From Longimicrobium sp. (GTDB lineage: Bacteria; Gemmatimonadota; Gemmatimonadetes; Longimicrobiales; Longimicrobiaceae): DNA of 64,000 bases. The notes under the pieces are model-generated. The model was not told the DNA's origin and made no database searches. It saw only the letters and a list, made by a program, of their open reading frames with translations. Shown one piece after another: positions 9,124-18,676 of the stretch. Made by a program: the position numbers and the translations under genes. Numbering within the stretch: the first letter of the stretch is position 1; every line of letters starts with the position of its first letter. Location of the stretch: positions 1 through 64,000 of the forward strand of contig NZ_DASVSF010000008.1 of NCBI RefSeq assembly GCF_036388275.1, in the 5' to 3' direction.

Positions 9124-12100
9124 ATGAAATTCCTCCGCAGCAGGGCCGCCGTCGCGGCGGCCCTGGCCCTGGCCGCGCTGCTCTCGGCGTGCACGGGCGA
9201 CAACCCCTGGAATGGGGGCACCGGCCCCGGCCCCGGACAGACGACCCAGGACAAGGCCGCGCCTACCGTCGACGTGGTTCTTCCCGACGCGCAGACGCCG
9301 GCGGTGAACGCGGGCGACTCGCTGTTCGTGCGGGCGCGCGTGCGCGACGACCGGGCCGTGGTGAAGGTGACCTTCGAGGCGTACGCCGTGCGGGGGCGCC
9401 CCGAGCTGGGCACGGACACCGCCGTCGCGCGGTTCGTCGGCAAGGACGTGGACCTGAGCAAGACGGGCAGGGCGGTGACCGACACCACCATCGACCGCTT
9501 CCTCCTGGCCACCCCCGACACCCTGCGAGAGAACGGGATCTTCGTGGTGGTGACCGCCACGGACTCGGCGGGCAACAAGTCGGCGGACACCACGCGGATC
9601 AACATCATCCGCCAGGTGGTGGTGCCCACGGTGGACATCCTGTCGCCGACGCCTGCCTCGGCCCCCGTGAACCTGGGCGATTCGCTCCTGGTCACGGCCC
9701 GGGTCGGCGACGACCGGCGGCTGGCGCGGGTTACGTTCTCCGCCTTCTCGGTCCGGGGCGACCCGGCGCTGGGCACGGCGGTGGTGGTGCCCCGGTACTT
9801 GGCGACGGAGGTGAGCATGCCGGGCACCGGCCCGGCCGTTCGCGACACCACGATCAGCCGCTACCTGCGCGCTACCCCCGACACCGCGCGTGAATCGGGC
9901 GTGTACGTGGTGGTGACCGCCGCCGACTCGTCGGGCTACACCACCGCCGACACGGTCCGCATCACCATCGGCGGGCAGGGGGCGGCACCCCTGGTCACCG
10001 TGCTGGCCCCGGCGGCGAACGGAACGGTGAACCTGGGCGAGCCGCTGCTGGTGCGCGCCCGCGTGCGCGACGACCGGCGCCTGGCGCGGGTGAGCTTCGA
10101 GGCGTTCTCGGTGCGCGGCAACGCGGCCCAGGGCACGGCCACGCTCGTTCCCCGGTACGAGGCGCGCGAGGCCGACCTGCTCGAGGGCGGCCGCGTGGTG
10201 ACCGACACCACCGTAGAGCGGCTGCTCCCCGCCACCCCCGACACCGCCCGCGAATCGGGGGTGCTGGTGGTGGTCACGGCGGTGGATACGTCCGGCTACA
10301 CGAGTGCCGACACGGTGAGGTTCACCATCGCCGGCAACGGGGCCGCGCCGCTGGTGGACGTGCTTTCGCCGGCTCCGGGCGCAACGGTTCTCCTTCACGA
10401 CTCGCTCGTGGTGCGCGCCCGGGTGCGCGACGACCGGCGCCTGGCGCGGGTAACCTTCTCGGCCTTCTCGATCCGGGGAGACGCGGCGCAGGGCACGGCC
10501 GTGGTCGTGCCCCGCTATGCCACGCGAGAGGTGGACCTTGCGTCCTCGGGGCGCGCGGTAACCGACACCACCCTTCAGCGGGTGCTGACGGCCACCTCCG
10601 ACACGGCGCGCGAGTCTGGCGTGTACGTGGTGGTGACCGCCGTGGACAGCACGGGCTACTCCCGTTCCGACACGGTGCGGATCAACATCGGCGGCCCGTC
10701 CGCGGCGCCGTCGGTGGACATCGTTCTCCCGGACGCGCGCACCGGCACCATCGCGGTGGGCGACTCGGTGTTCGTCCGGGCGCGCGTGCGCGACGACCGC
10801 CGCCTGGCGCAGGTGGTGTTCGAGGGCTTCTCCGTACGCGGCAGCGTGGCGCTGGGCACCGACACCACGGTGGAGCGGTACGTCAGCAAAACGGTGAACC
10901 TGGCAGGCGGTTCGCGGGTGGTCACCGACACGATCCTCGACCGCTTCCTCCTGGCGGCACCCGACACCGCGCGCGAATCGGGAGTGATGATCGTGGTGAC
11001 CGCCACCGACTCGGCGGGGCTTTCCACGGCGGACACGGCGCTCGTTTCCATCGGCGGGCCGCGGGTGCAGGTGTCGATTCCGGCCGGGCAGGACCCGCGC
11101 GGCGGGGCCGAGCTGCGCATCCGGGTGCTGGCCGAAGACTCGCGCGACCTCATCACCTCGGTGCGGGTGCGCGGGTCGGGCGTGTTCGCCTTCGACACCA
11201 CGTTCTCGCTGCCCACGCCCCGGCCTAGCGTCGACACCCTGCTGGTGATCGACATTCCGCTGCTGGCGGCGGACGGTACGCTGCAGATCGACGCCAGCAC
11301 CGTTTCGGGGGCGCTCCAGGCGGGCACCGCGGTTCCCGTGCAGGTGCAGGTGCGCGCGGCCGAGGTGGACCGCATCCGGCCGCGGACCACGTTCCAGACC
11401 AACGTCCGCGCCACCGTGGAGCAAGCCGACTCGTTCGAAGTGACGGTGACGGGGGTCGACGAGACGCGGGTAGACTCGGTGGGCGTGACCGTGCTGGCCA
11501 TCCGCCGCGGCACCGGCGCGCCCGACACCCTGCGGGTGTACCGGGGCGCCGGGCCCGTAACGACGGGCACCTTCCGCTTCCAATTCTCCGACCTGGGGCT
11601 GAGCCCGCTCGACACCGCCAGCGTGGACCTGGAGGTGACCGCCTGGTCCAAGGACTCCAGCGGCAACTGCGGCGCGGCGGTCACGCCCAACACGCCGCAG
11701 CAGCTGGACTGCCTCGCCGGCCCCGGCGGGGTGGTGATCACCAGCATCAGCGGCCGGGTGGTGCCCGTGTTCATCGCCCGGGGCACGACGGTGCGCCGCC
11801 CGAACGGGAACGACGTGATCCCGGACCTGGTGGCCGACGGCAGCTACGTGTACCTGTCGAACTTCACCCGGAACCGCGTGGAGCTGCTGCCGCTGGGCGC
11901 TGCCTCGTACTCCGGATCGGTGAACGTGGGCGCGCAGCCCTGGGGCGTGGCCCTGGGGCGCAACGCCGATTCGCTATACGTGGCGAACAGCGGCGGCACC
12001 AACATCTCGGTGATCGCGCTGGACGGATCGCTGGCGGAGGACAGGCGCATCCTCACCCGGAACGAGCGGCTGTTCGGGGTGGATTTCTCGACGACCACCG

Positions 12101-13089
12101 CGGCGGTCCAGTCGGTTACCCTCTTCGACTACAGCGACCGGCCCCAGTTCCTGACGCAGGCTTCGAACGGCCTGCTGGTGTACAGCACCAAGCCCACGGC
12201 CGCGGCCAAGGACGGCACCGTTCGCCTGTACGACGAGCGCAAGCTGCGGTCGGAGGTGTTCACCGGCTACGTCGAGAAGACGACGGCCGGGCGGGCGACC
12301 GTCGTGAATGCCGACTCGGCGTTCCATCTGCCCCCGTCCAGCATCATCGTGTGCCCGCGCCGCCGCTTCGGCGACACGCAGGACCCGGAGTGCATTGCCG
12401 GCGACCTGGTGACGGTGTCGGACTCGCTTCGCACGCTGCGGTCGCTTCCGGCGAATCCGTCGGGAGGCAAGTACGACGCACGCCTCGACATCGGGGCGGA
12501 CATCGAGGACGTGGGCTTTGCCGACACCACGTTCGTGGCGGCGAGCGTCGACCGGCGCTTCGTGGCCGTGGGCGAGGGCGCCCGGGTCAATGCGCGGATC
12601 CCCATGTTCGAGGCGCTGGGTGACTCGCTCGTGCTGCGGGGCGACGTGCGCGACCTGATCGCCAACTCGGCCGAGCGGGTGATCGGGCTGGGGCTGAACC
12701 GCGACGGTTCGCTGGGGGTGGCGCGCGGCAACGAGGCGTACTACTTCACCCCCGACCTGCGCAGGCAGGGGGCCGTGGCCAGCGGATCTCCGACGGGCGG
12801 CGTAGCCATGCACCCGCAAAGTGCCGACTACACCACCTCCCGAAGCGCCCTGAGCTTCGTGTCGGGGCTCGACGGGGCGGGCCGACCGTACGTGGACGTG
12901 ATCGACGCGTACCACTTCCGCCTGGTCAAGCGGGTGTACACGCGCGACCCGGTGGTGGGTGCCCTGGTGGTGGCGCCCCGGGCGGCCGGCGACCCGGCCG
13001 AGGTCAGCCTGCGCCTGTACGCCCTTACCTCGGGCGGCGTGCTGGGGCTGACGCTCACCTACGCCGACCTGGGCCAGTCGCCGCCCTGA
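9124..13089 (+). CDS. Giant surface lipoprotein with five tandem Ig-like repeats and a beta-propeller-like C-terminus
   Basis: Lipoprotein of 1,321 aa: lipobox LLSAC at residues 20-24, then a Gly/Pro-rich tether. From about residue 45 to 645 there are five tandem repeats of roughly 120 aa, each opening with a VDxxxP segment, then VRARVRDDRRLARV, VVTDTT, the nearly invariant PDTARESG, VVVTAxDSxG and ending ADTVRI. These look like bacterial Ig-like (cadherin-type) beta domains. Two divergent beta domains follow. From about 890 onward the motifs DGSYVYLSNFTRNRVELLPL and DSLYVANSGGTNISVIALDG are YVTN/NHL-like propeller blades. It lies 39 bases after pilQ, which hints at a role at the cell surface near the pilus, but no function is known. 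It is followed by a strong hairpin. Confidence 0.75.
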   Translation: MKFLRSRAAVAAALALAALLSACTGDNPWNGGTGPGPGQTTQDKAAPTVDVVLPDAQTPAVNAGDSLFVRARVRDDRAVVKVTFEAYAVRGRPELGTDTAVARFVGKDVDLSKTGRAVTDTTIDRFLLATPDTLRENGIFVVVTATDSAGNKSADTTRINIIRQVVVPTVDILSPTPASAPVNLGDSLLVTARVGDDRRLARVTFSAFSVRGDPALGTAVVVPRYLATEVSMPGTGPAVRDTTISRYLRATPDTARESGVYVVVTAADSSGYTTADTVRITIGGQGAAPLVTVLAPAANGTVNLGEPLLVRARVRDDRRLARVSFEAFSVRGNAAQGTATLVPRYEAREADLLEGGRVVTDTTVERLLPATPDTARESGVLVVVTAVDTSGYTSADTVRFTIAGNGAAPLVDVLSPAPGATVLLHDSLVVRARVRDDRRLARVTFSAFSIRGDAAQGTAVVVPRYATREVDLASSGRAVTDTTLQRVLTATSDTARESGVYVVVTAVDSTGYSRSDTVRINIGGPSAAPSVDIVLPDARTGTIAVGDSVFVRARVRDDRRLAQVVFEGFSVRGSVALGTDTTVERYVSKTVNLAGGSRVVTDTILDRFLLAAPDTARESGVMIVVTATDSAGLSTADTALVSIGGPRVQVSIPAGQDPRGGAELRIRVLAEDSRDLITSVRVRGSGVFAFDTTFSLPTPRPSVDTLLVIDIPLLAADGTLQIDASTVSGALQAGTAVPVQVQVRAAEVDRIRPRTTFQTNVRATVEQADSFEVTVTGVDETRVDSVGVTVLAIRRGTGAPDTLRVYRGAGPVTTGTFRFQFSDLGLSPLDTASVDLEVTAWSKDSSGNCGAAVTPNTPQQLDCLAGPGGVVITSISGRVVPVFIARGTTVRRPNGNDVIPDLVADGSYVYLSNFTRNRVELLPLGAASYSGSVNVGAQPWGVALGRNADSLYVANSGGTNISVIALDGSLAEDRRILTRNERLFGVDFSTTTAAVQSVTLFDYSDRPQFLTQASNGLLVYSTKPTAAAKDGTVRLYDERKLRSEVFTGYVEKTTAGRATVVNADSAFHLPPSSIIVCPRRRFGDTQDPECIAGDLVTVSDSLRTLRSLPANPSGGKYDARLDIGADIEDVGFADTTFVAASVDRRFVAVGEGARVNARIPMFEALGDSLVLRGDVRDLIANSAERVIGLGLNRDGSLGVARGNEAYYFTPDLRRQGAVASGSPTGGVAMHPQSADYTTSRSALSFVSGLDGAGRPYVDVIDAYHFRLVKRVYTRDPVVGALVVAPRAAGDPAEVSLRLYALTSGGVLGLTLTYADLGQSPP
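9259..11065 (+). repeat. Five tandem about 360-bp coding repeats
   Basis: Five consecutive in-frame copies of an Ig-like module inside the lipoprotein gene. Unit starts fall near 9259, 9625, 9985, 10345 and 10705. Within units the most constant DNA is the block encoding RARVRDDRRLAR and the block encoding PDTARESG. Copies 2-4 are closest to each other, which suggests expansion by unequal recombination. Confidence 0.8.
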
Positions 13090-13110
13090 CGGGCGGCGGT
13101 CACGGAAAAA

Positions 13111-13140
13111 CGAAGGGCCTGGCTTCAGCCAGGCCCTTCG
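13111..13140. terminator. Hairpin terminator between the lipoprotein gene and aroC
   Basis: A perfect 14-bp stem (CGAAGGGCCTGGCT and its complement) with a two-base apex as written. On the minus strand it is followed by five T; on the plus strand there is no U-run. It can end the pilus transcript and insulate aroC. Confidence 0.75.
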
Positions 13141-13232
13141 TCGTCCGCGGAGCCGCCGTTGCGGCCGGCCCAGAACCTTCGCACGCCTTCGTCCCACTGG
13201 CGCCCGCCCGGCCCCGGCGCTTTATTTACCGC

Positions 13233-14435
13233 ATGCCGACCTTTCGCTTCGTTACGGCCGGCGAGTCGCACGGCCCCGCGCTGACCGCGGTGGTCGAGGG
13301 CGCGCCCGCCGGCCTCGCCCTTTCCGCCGACGACCTCGACCGCGAGCTTCGCCGCCGCCAGGGCGGGTACGGCCGCGGCGGGCGCATGCGCATCGAGTCT
13401 GACCGCGCCGAGATCCTGTCCGGGGTGCGCCACGGGCAGACGCTGGGCTCTCCCATCACGCTGCTGGTGAGGAACCGCGACTGGGCCAACTGGACGGACG
13501 CCATGTCCCCGGCCCCGTCCGCCGCCGAGGGTGACGACGAAGCGATGCGGCGCGTGTTCTTTCCGCGGCCGGGCCACGCGGATCTCGTCGGCGCGCTCAA
13601 GTACGACCGCACCGACGCCCGCGACATCCTGGAGCGGGCCAGTGCCCGCGAGACGGCGGCGCGCGTGGCTGCGGGCACCGTCGCCCGGCGGATGCTGGCC
13701 GAGCTGGGGATCACCGTCGGCAGCCACGTGGCCTCGCTGGGGGGCATCGTGGCCGCGGCGCCGGCCGAGCTGCCCGCCGACCTGAACGCCGCGTCCGACC
13801 CCTCCCCCGTCCGCTGCCTGGACCCGGAGGCGGAGGGGGCCATGATCGAAGCCATCGACGCCGCCAAGCGCGCGGGCGACACGCTGGGCGGCGTCGTCGA
13901 GGTGGTCGCGCGGGGGGTGCCGGCGGGGCTGGGGTCGCACGTGTCGTGGGACCGCAAGCTCGACGGCCGGCTGGCGCACGCGCTGATGTCCATCCAGGCC
14001 ATCAAGGGCGTGGAGATCGGCCTGGGGTTCGATGGGTCGATGCGGCCGGGGTCGCGCGTGCACGACGCCATCGTGGCCCAGCCCGGGAACCCGCGGGGCG
14101 GGGGATTCGGCCGCGCGAGCAACAACGCGGGCGGGCTGGAGGGCGGCATCACCACGGGCCAGCCCCTCGTCGTCCGCGCGGCGATGAAGCCCATCTCCAC
14201 GCTCATGCAGCCGCTGGCGACGGTAGACCTGCGCACCGGCGAGATCGCCGAGGCGGTGCGCGAGCGGTCGGACGTGGTCGCCGTCCCCGCCGCGGGGGTG
14301 GTGGCCGAGGCGATGGTGTGCATCGTCCTGGCGGGAGCCGTGCTGGAGCAGTTCGGCGGCGACACCATGGCCGACCTGCGGCGCAACTTCGACGGGTACG
14401 TGCAGCGCATCGCCGCGCGGGGCGCGTTTGGCTGA
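13233..14435 (+). CDS. aroC: Chorismate synthase
   Basis: Converts 5-enolpyruvylshikimate-3-phosphate to chorismate, the last step of the shikimate pathway, with reduced FMN as cofactor. The 400-aa protein has the family signatures in order: GESHGPALTAVVEGAPAGL at residues 9-27, RRQGGYGRGGRM, RPGHADLVGALKYDRTDARD, the RASARETAARVAAGTVARR helix, and near the end GRASNNAGGLEGGITTGQP. Full length for a long-form AroC. It overlaps the shikimate kinase gene by eight bases, so two steps of the pathway are co-translated. Confidence 0.97.
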   Translation: MPTFRFVTAGESHGPALTAVVEGAPAGLALSADDLDRELRRRQGGYGRGGRMRIESDRAEILSGVRHGQTLGSPITLLVRNRDWANWTDAMSPAPSAAEGDDEAMRRVFFPRPGHADLVGALKYDRTDARDILERASARETAARVAAGTVARRMLAELGITVGSHVASLGGIVAAAPAELPADLNAASDPSPVRCLDPEAEGAMIEAIDAAKRAGDTLGGVVEVVARGVPAGLGSHVSWDRKLDGRLAHALMSIQAIKGVEIGLGFDGSMRPGSRVHDAIVAQPGNPRGGGFGRASNNAGGLEGGITTGQPLVVRAAMKPISTLMQPLATVDLRTGEIAEAVRERSDVVAVPAAGVVAEAMVCIVLAGAVLEQFGGDTMADLRRNFDGYVQRIAARGAFG

Positions 14436-14976
14436 CGGTTCCGTCCGGCGCGTCGTCCTGGTGGGGATGATGGCGTCGGGCAAGTCGGCCGTGGGGGCGG
14501 AGCTGGCGCGGCGGCTGGACTGGACGCACGTGGACCTGGACCGCGAGATCGAGGCCTTCGCCGGCCGGCGGATCCCCGACATCTTCGCCGCGGACGGCGA
14601 GGCGGCGTTCCGGGCGATGGAGGCCCAGGCGACGGAGCGGATCGCCGGGCGCGAGTCCATCGTCCTCTCCCCCGGCGGCGGATGGGTCACCCAGCCCGCC
14701 CTGCTGGACGCGCTGGGCCTGGGGACACTTTCCGTCTGGCTCCGCGTCTCGCCCGAAGAGGCGGTGCGGCGCGCGGCCGGGGCGCCGGGGGAACGCCCCT
14801 TGCTCGCCGGGGCAGATCCGCTGGCCGCTGTACAGCGGCTCCTGTCGGCGCGGGAAGCGCTCTACGCCCGGGCAGACCTGCATCTCGACACCGACGCGCG
14901 CGCCGTCGGCTCCATCGTGGACGACATCGAACGGCACATCCGCTCCCTCCAGGTGAGCGGAACTCCTTCTCGTTAG
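14428..14976 (+). CDS. aroK: Shikimate kinase
   Basis: Phosphorylates shikimate at the 3-OH using ATP. The 182-aa P-loop protein has Walker A GMMASGKSAVG at residues 13-23, the shikimate-binding DLDREIEAFAGRRIPDIF (DxD-type and Arg) at about 34-51, and LSPGGGWV at about 76-83. Start is TTG 14428 inside the end of aroC, giving a short extension before the conserved strand RRVVLVG. The next gene, topA, starts three bases after the stop, so aroCK may be cotranscribed with topA. Confidence 0.93.
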   Translation: MADGSVRRVVLVGMMASGKSAVGAELARRLDWTHVDLDREIEAFAGRRIPDIFAADGEAAFRAMEAQATERIAGRESIVLSPGGGWVTQPALLDALGLGTLSVWLRVSPEEAVRRAAGAPGERPLLAGADPLAAVQRLLSAREALYARADLHLDTDARAVGSIVDDIERHIRSLQVSGTPSR

Positions 14977-14979
14977 ATC

Positions 14980-17778
14980 ATGGCGGTCAAGAAAGACAAA
15001 CGGCTGGTGGTGGTCGAGTCGCCGACCAAGGCGAAGACGATTCGCAACTTCCTCCCCTCGGGGTACGTGGTTGCGGCGTCGATGGGCCACGTCCGCGACC
15101 TTCCCGAGTCGGCCGCGGAAATCCCCACCAAGTTCAAGGGGCAGGAGTGGGCGCGCCTGGGGGTGAACGTCGACGACGGCTTCGAGCCGCTGTACGTGGT
15201 CCCCGCCGGGAAGCGGAAGATCGTCGCCGAGCTCAAGGCGCTGCTGAAGGACGCGGGCGAGCTGATCGTGGCGACCGACGAAGACCGCGAGGGCGAGAGC
15301 ATCGGCTGGCACCTGGTGCAGGTGCTGGATCCCAAGGTGCCCGTCTCGCGCATCGTCTTCCACGAGATCACCCCCGAGGCCATCCGCGAAGCGATCCGCA
15401 AGCCGAGGCAGATCGACGAGCACCTGGTGCGCGCGCAGGAAACGCGGCGCATCCTCGACCGGCTGGTGGGCTACACCGTCAGCCCGCTGCTGTGGAAGAA
15501 GATCTCCAGCGGCCTAAGCGCCGGGCGCGTGCAGTCCGTCGCCGTGCGTCTTCTCGTCCAGCGTGAGCGCGAGCGGCGCGCCTTCCGGTCGGCCACCTAC
15601 TGGGACCTCAAGGCGACGCTGCTGCGCGGCATCACCCCCTTCACCGCCGTGCTCGCGGCGGTGGGCGGCAAGCGGGTGGCGTCGGGGCGCGACTTCGACG
15701 AGAACACCGGCCGGCTCAAGACCGCCGACGTCGTCCTGCTGGGCGGGGACGAGGCGCGCGCGCTGCAGGAGCGGCTGAGGACGTCGGACTGGCGGGTGGC
15801 GGAGACGGACGAGAAGCCCTCCATCCGCCGCCCCTATCCGCCGTTCACCACCTCGACGCTGCAGCAGGAGGCCAACCGCAAGCTGCGGCTTTCCGCCCGC
15901 GACACCATGCGGATCGCGCAGCGGCTGTACGAGGAGGGCTACATCACGTACATGCGGACGGACTCGGTGCACCTGTCCGACCAGGCGATGAAGGCGTCGC
16001 GCAGCCGCATCGCCCAGTTGTACGGCGACAACTACCTGAGCCCGCAGCCGCGCCAGTTCACGACGAAGAGCAAGGGCGCGCAGGAGGCCCACGAGGCCAT
16101 CCGGCCGGCCGGTACGGAGATGAAGACGGTCGAGGAGCTGCGGCTGAGCGGGGTGGAGGGCGCGCTGTACGAGCTGATCTGGAAGCGCACCGTCGCCAGC
16201 CAGATGGCCGACGCGCGGCTGACCTACCTGACGGCGCAGATCGAGGCCGACGGGGCCACCTTCCGCGCATCGGGCAAGCGCATCGATTTTCCCGGCTTCT
16301 TCCGCGCCTACGTGGAAGGGTCCGACGATCCCGACGCGGCGCTGGAAGACCGCGACGAGCCGCTGCCGCCGCTGGCGCGCGGCGACGCGCTGGGGCTGCG
16401 CACCCTGGAGGCGCTGAGCCACGCGACGCAGCCGCCGGCCCGCTACACCGAGGCGTCGCTGGTCAAGCAGCTGGAGGCCGAGGGCATCGGCCGGCCCAGC
16501 ACCTACGCCAGCATCATCGGCACCATCATCGACCGGGGCTACGTGGACCGGGTGACCAACCAGCTGGTGCCCACCTTCACGGCGTTCGCGGTGACGGGGC
16601 TGCTGGAGCGGAACTTTCCCTCGCTGGTCGACACGCGCTTCACCGCGCGGATGGAAGAGGAGCTCGACGAGATCGCCGAGGGCACGGCCGAGTGGCTTCC
16701 CTATCTCCAGCACTTCTTCCTGGGGGAAGAGGGACTGAACGAGACGGTGAAGCGCGGCCAGGAGGCGATCGATCCGCGCGAGGCGTCGACGGTGATCCTG
16801 GAGGGCGCGCCGGGCCGCGTGCGCATCGGCCGCTTCGGCCCGTTCGTGGAGATGGGGACGGAGGGCGACACGATGACCGCGTCGCTTCCGGACGGCATCG
16901 CCCCGGCGGACCTGACGGACGAGCAGATGGAGCAGCTGGTTCGCGCCAAGGCCGAGGGGCCGGACGTGCTGGGGATGGACCCGGCCAGCGGCAAGCCGGT
17001 GATGATGCTGCAGGGCCGCTTTGGACCGTACGTGCAGTTGGGCGAGGCCGCGGAGGGGAGCAAGGAGAAGCCCAAGCGAGCGTCGCTGCCCAAGGGATTG
17101 AACCCCGCGGACCTGTCGCTGGAGTTCGCGCTGAAGCTCCTTTCTCTGCCGCGGACCCTGGGGCTGCACCCGGACACGGGCAAGGAGATCCAGGCCAGCG
17201 TGGGCCGCTTCGGACCGTTCGTGGTGCACGAGGGCGACTTCCGCTCGCTGGCCAAGCAGGACGACGTCTACACGGTGGACCTCGCCCGCGCGGTGGAATT
17301 GCTCAGCCAGCCCAAGGGCGGGCGCGGGCAGCGCGCGGCGGTGGAGCCGCTCAAGACCGTGGGCCCGCACCCCAAGGACGGCGAGCCCATCCTGCTCTTC
17401 GAGGGGCGCTACGGGCCGTACGTGAAGCACGGCGGAGTGAACGCGTCGCTGCCCAAGGGGGTAGGACCGGATGAGCTGACGGTGGAGCAGGCCGTCACCC
17501 TCCTGGCGGAACGCGCCGCGGCGGGGCCGCCGGCCAAGAAGGGCGCGCGCCGCGGGGCGCCGGCGCGGAAGACGGCCGGGAAGACCGCGACGAAGACCGC
17601 CGCGAAGTCTGCATCCAGGCCGGCGGCGAAGTCGGCCAGGGCGGCGGAGACGGGGCGGAAGACGACGGCGTCCAAGACGGCCAAGTCGGCGCGCAGTGCG
17701 GCGGCGAAGAGCACCGCGCGTACGGCGGCCAAGACGGTGGGTCGCACGGGGGCGAAGAAGCCCGGGACTGGGAAGTAG
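14980..17778 (+). CDS. topA: DNA topoisomerase I
   Basis: Type IA topoisomerase that relaxes negative supercoils. Of 932 aa, the Toprim domain is at 1-130 (VVVESPTKAKTIRNFL, and ATDEDREGESIGWHL with the metal-binding DxD region). The cleavage-strand domain carries the catalytic Tyr324 in YITYMRTDS. Instead of zinc ribbons the C-terminus has at least four Topo_C repeats recognisable by GRFGPFVEMG, GRFGPYVQLG, GRFGPFVVHEG and GRYGPYVKHGG (about 605-825). The last 75 residues are a Lys/Ala-rich tail resembling histone H1 or HupB tails. ATG 14980. It begins the topA-trmFO-xerC-hslVU neighbourhood. Confidence 0.97.
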   Translation: MAVKKDKRLVVVESPTKAKTIRNFLPSGYVVAASMGHVRDLPESAAEIPTKFKGQEWARLGVNVDDGFEPLYVVPAGKRKIVAELKALLKDAGELIVATDEDREGESIGWHLVQVLDPKVPVSRIVFHEITPEAIREAIRKPRQIDEHLVRAQETRRILDRLVGYTVSPLLWKKISSGLSAGRVQSVAVRLLVQRERERRAFRSATYWDLKATLLRGITPFTAVLAAVGGKRVASGRDFDENTGRLKTADVVLLGGDEARALQERLRTSDWRVAETDEKPSIRRPYPPFTTSTLQQEANRKLRLSARDTMRIAQRLYEEGYITYMRTDSVHLSDQAMKASRSRIAQLYGDNYLSPQPRQFTTKSKGAQEAHEAIRPAGTEMKTVEELRLSGVEGALYELIWKRTVASQMADARLTYLTAQIEADGATFRASGKRIDFPGFFRAYVEGSDDPDAALEDRDEPLPPLARGDALGLRTLEALSHATQPPARYTEASLVKQLEAEGIGRPSTYASIIGTIIDRGYVDRVTNQLVPTFTAFAVTGLLERNFPSLVDTRFTARMEEELDEIAEGTAEWLPYLQHFFLGEEGLNETVKRGQEAIDPREASTVILEGAPGRVRIGRFGPFVEMGTEGDTMTASLPDGIAPADLTDEQMEQLVRAKAEGPDVLGMDPASGKPVMMLQGRFGPYVQLGEAAEGSKEKPKRASLPKGLNPADLSLEFALKLLSLPRTLGLHPDTGKEIQASVGRFGPFVVHEGDFRSLAKQDDVYTVDLARAVELLSQPKGGRGQRAAVEPLKTVGPHPKDGEPILLFEGRYGPYVKHGGVNASLPKGVGPDELTVEQAVTLLAERAAAGPPAKKGARRGAPARKTAGKTATKTAAKSASRPAAKSARAAETGRKTTASKTAKSARSAAAKSTARTAAKTVGRTGAKKPGTGK

Positions 17779-17810
17779 AAGGCGGTCGCGTCGCATTTCG
17801 GCGCCGCGCG

Positions 17811-17851
17811 ATCCGCCCTCCCCCGCGTCCGGCGCGCGGGGGAGGGCGGAT
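17811..17851 (+). terminator. topA terminator hairpin
   Basis: A perfect 17-bp inverted repeat (left arm ATCCGCCCTCCCCCGCG) around a seven-base loop, 33 bases after the topA stop. No clear U-run follows, as is common at this GC content. Confidence 0.65.
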
Positions 17852-17874
17852 GCGTTTGACGGGTGATCGCCGGC

Positions 17875-18519
17875 TGTCATCCTGAGGCCCAGGCGCGCCG
17901 GGCCGGGCCGTGCACAGGACCGCGCGGCCGAAGGATCTAGCGTGGGGCACGAACCAGCCGAGGCGCGGCAGCGGTCACCGTAGCCGAGGCCCCGGCTGCC
18001 GTGGGGCCCTCACCCGTCCTCGCCTAGGCTCGTCCACCCTCTCCCACAAACAGCGTGGGAGAGGGGGTACACTTCAGGCTTTGGGTGCGGCGGCGGTCGA
18101 AGAGCGCGCCCACGCCCCCGTCCGGGCGGTTGAAACCGCGGCTGGAACGTCACGAAGTCCGCCTTCGCGGACTGCACGCGAAGTCGGGTGCGCGAGGCCA
18201 GCCGCCGTGCGATTCAGGTCTCCCCCTCCCCTGCGCAGCGGGGGACGGGGGACGGAGGGAGGGGGCTGCCGCGGCCTGAGCGGCAGCCAGCCCTGCCCGG
18301 CACGATGTTCCCCCCTCTCCCGGCGCAGTTTGCCGGGGGAGGGGCCGGGGGAGGGGCCCGCCCGAGGAATGCGACGGGTCCAAGTCGCGTGGGGAGTCCG
18401 AGGTCCAAGGCTCCGTGCCGCTGTCGCGCCCAGGCTGGGAAGTGGCGCCGGGCTAGATCCTTCGGCCCGCGTGGAACGGTGTGCGGGCGAGTGTGGTGCG
18501 CCTGGGCCTCAGGATGACA
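17875..18519. repeat. Composite intergenic repeat module, copy 1
   Basis: A 645-bp module bounded by inverted ends. The left end TGTCATCCTGAGGCCCAGG is repeated inverted at 18495-18519, with one mismatch over 25 bases. Inward of each end lies GAAGGATCTAGC (17929-17941; inverse at 18452-18464), and weaker inverted similarity continues for about 125 bases. Inside are REP-like palindromes (18036-18067, 18223-18265, 18303-18356) and a double hairpin at 18126-18173. Copy 2 at 21027-21654 has the same order of parts. No open reading frame in it looks real. Its nature (MITE-like element or assembled REP cluster) is unknown. Confidence 0.8.
18126..18173. repeat. Double-hairpin repeat (copy 1)
   Basis: GCGGTTGAAACCGC forms a small hairpin, followed by GGCTGGAACGTCACGA and a second hairpin AGTCCGC-CTTC-GCGGACT. 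A nearly identical copy at 54899-54947 differs in the second loop (CTGC for CTTC) while both stems are kept. Both copies sit inside composite repeat modules. Confidence 0.75.
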
Positions 18520-18676
18520 AGCTCGTCGCTGCGCTGGCATTTGGGTGGCGCGCCGGACTGGCTCCCTTCCCCCACGCAGTTTGTGGGGGAAGGGTTGGGG
18601 ATGGGGGGCGCCGGGGCATGCGACACGGCCCGGCTCATCAGGTTCTGAAGTTCTTTCAACGTTGAGGGGATATACG

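Larger units (their letters stand above)
17779..18676. other. 898-bp gene-free interval between topA and trmFO
   Basis: Holds the topA terminator, the first composite repeat module and, between 18563 and 18605, one more palindrome of the CCTTCCCCCACGCAGTTTG type. Reading frames across it have no recognisable protein and the atypical composition of the repeats. The last 15 bases (TTGAGGGGATATACG) are the trmFO ribosome-binding region. Confidence 0.7.

Noticed and set aside
6538..11583. 1,681-aa minus-strand open frame
   Set aside because: It is antisense to pilO-pilP-pilQ and the repeat lipoprotein, is His/Arg/Gly-rich, and arises from the high GC of the third codon positions.
18545..18676. 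N-terminal extension of TrmFO
   Set aside because: The open frame upstream of ATG 18677 is made of a REP-like palindrome, while a Shine-Dalgarno and the family start both fit ATG 18677.
17779..18676. Protein-coding genes inside the composite repeats
   Set aside because: Frames exist on both strands, but they are Arg/Gly/Pro-rich, are broken by the palindromes and have no recognisable domains.
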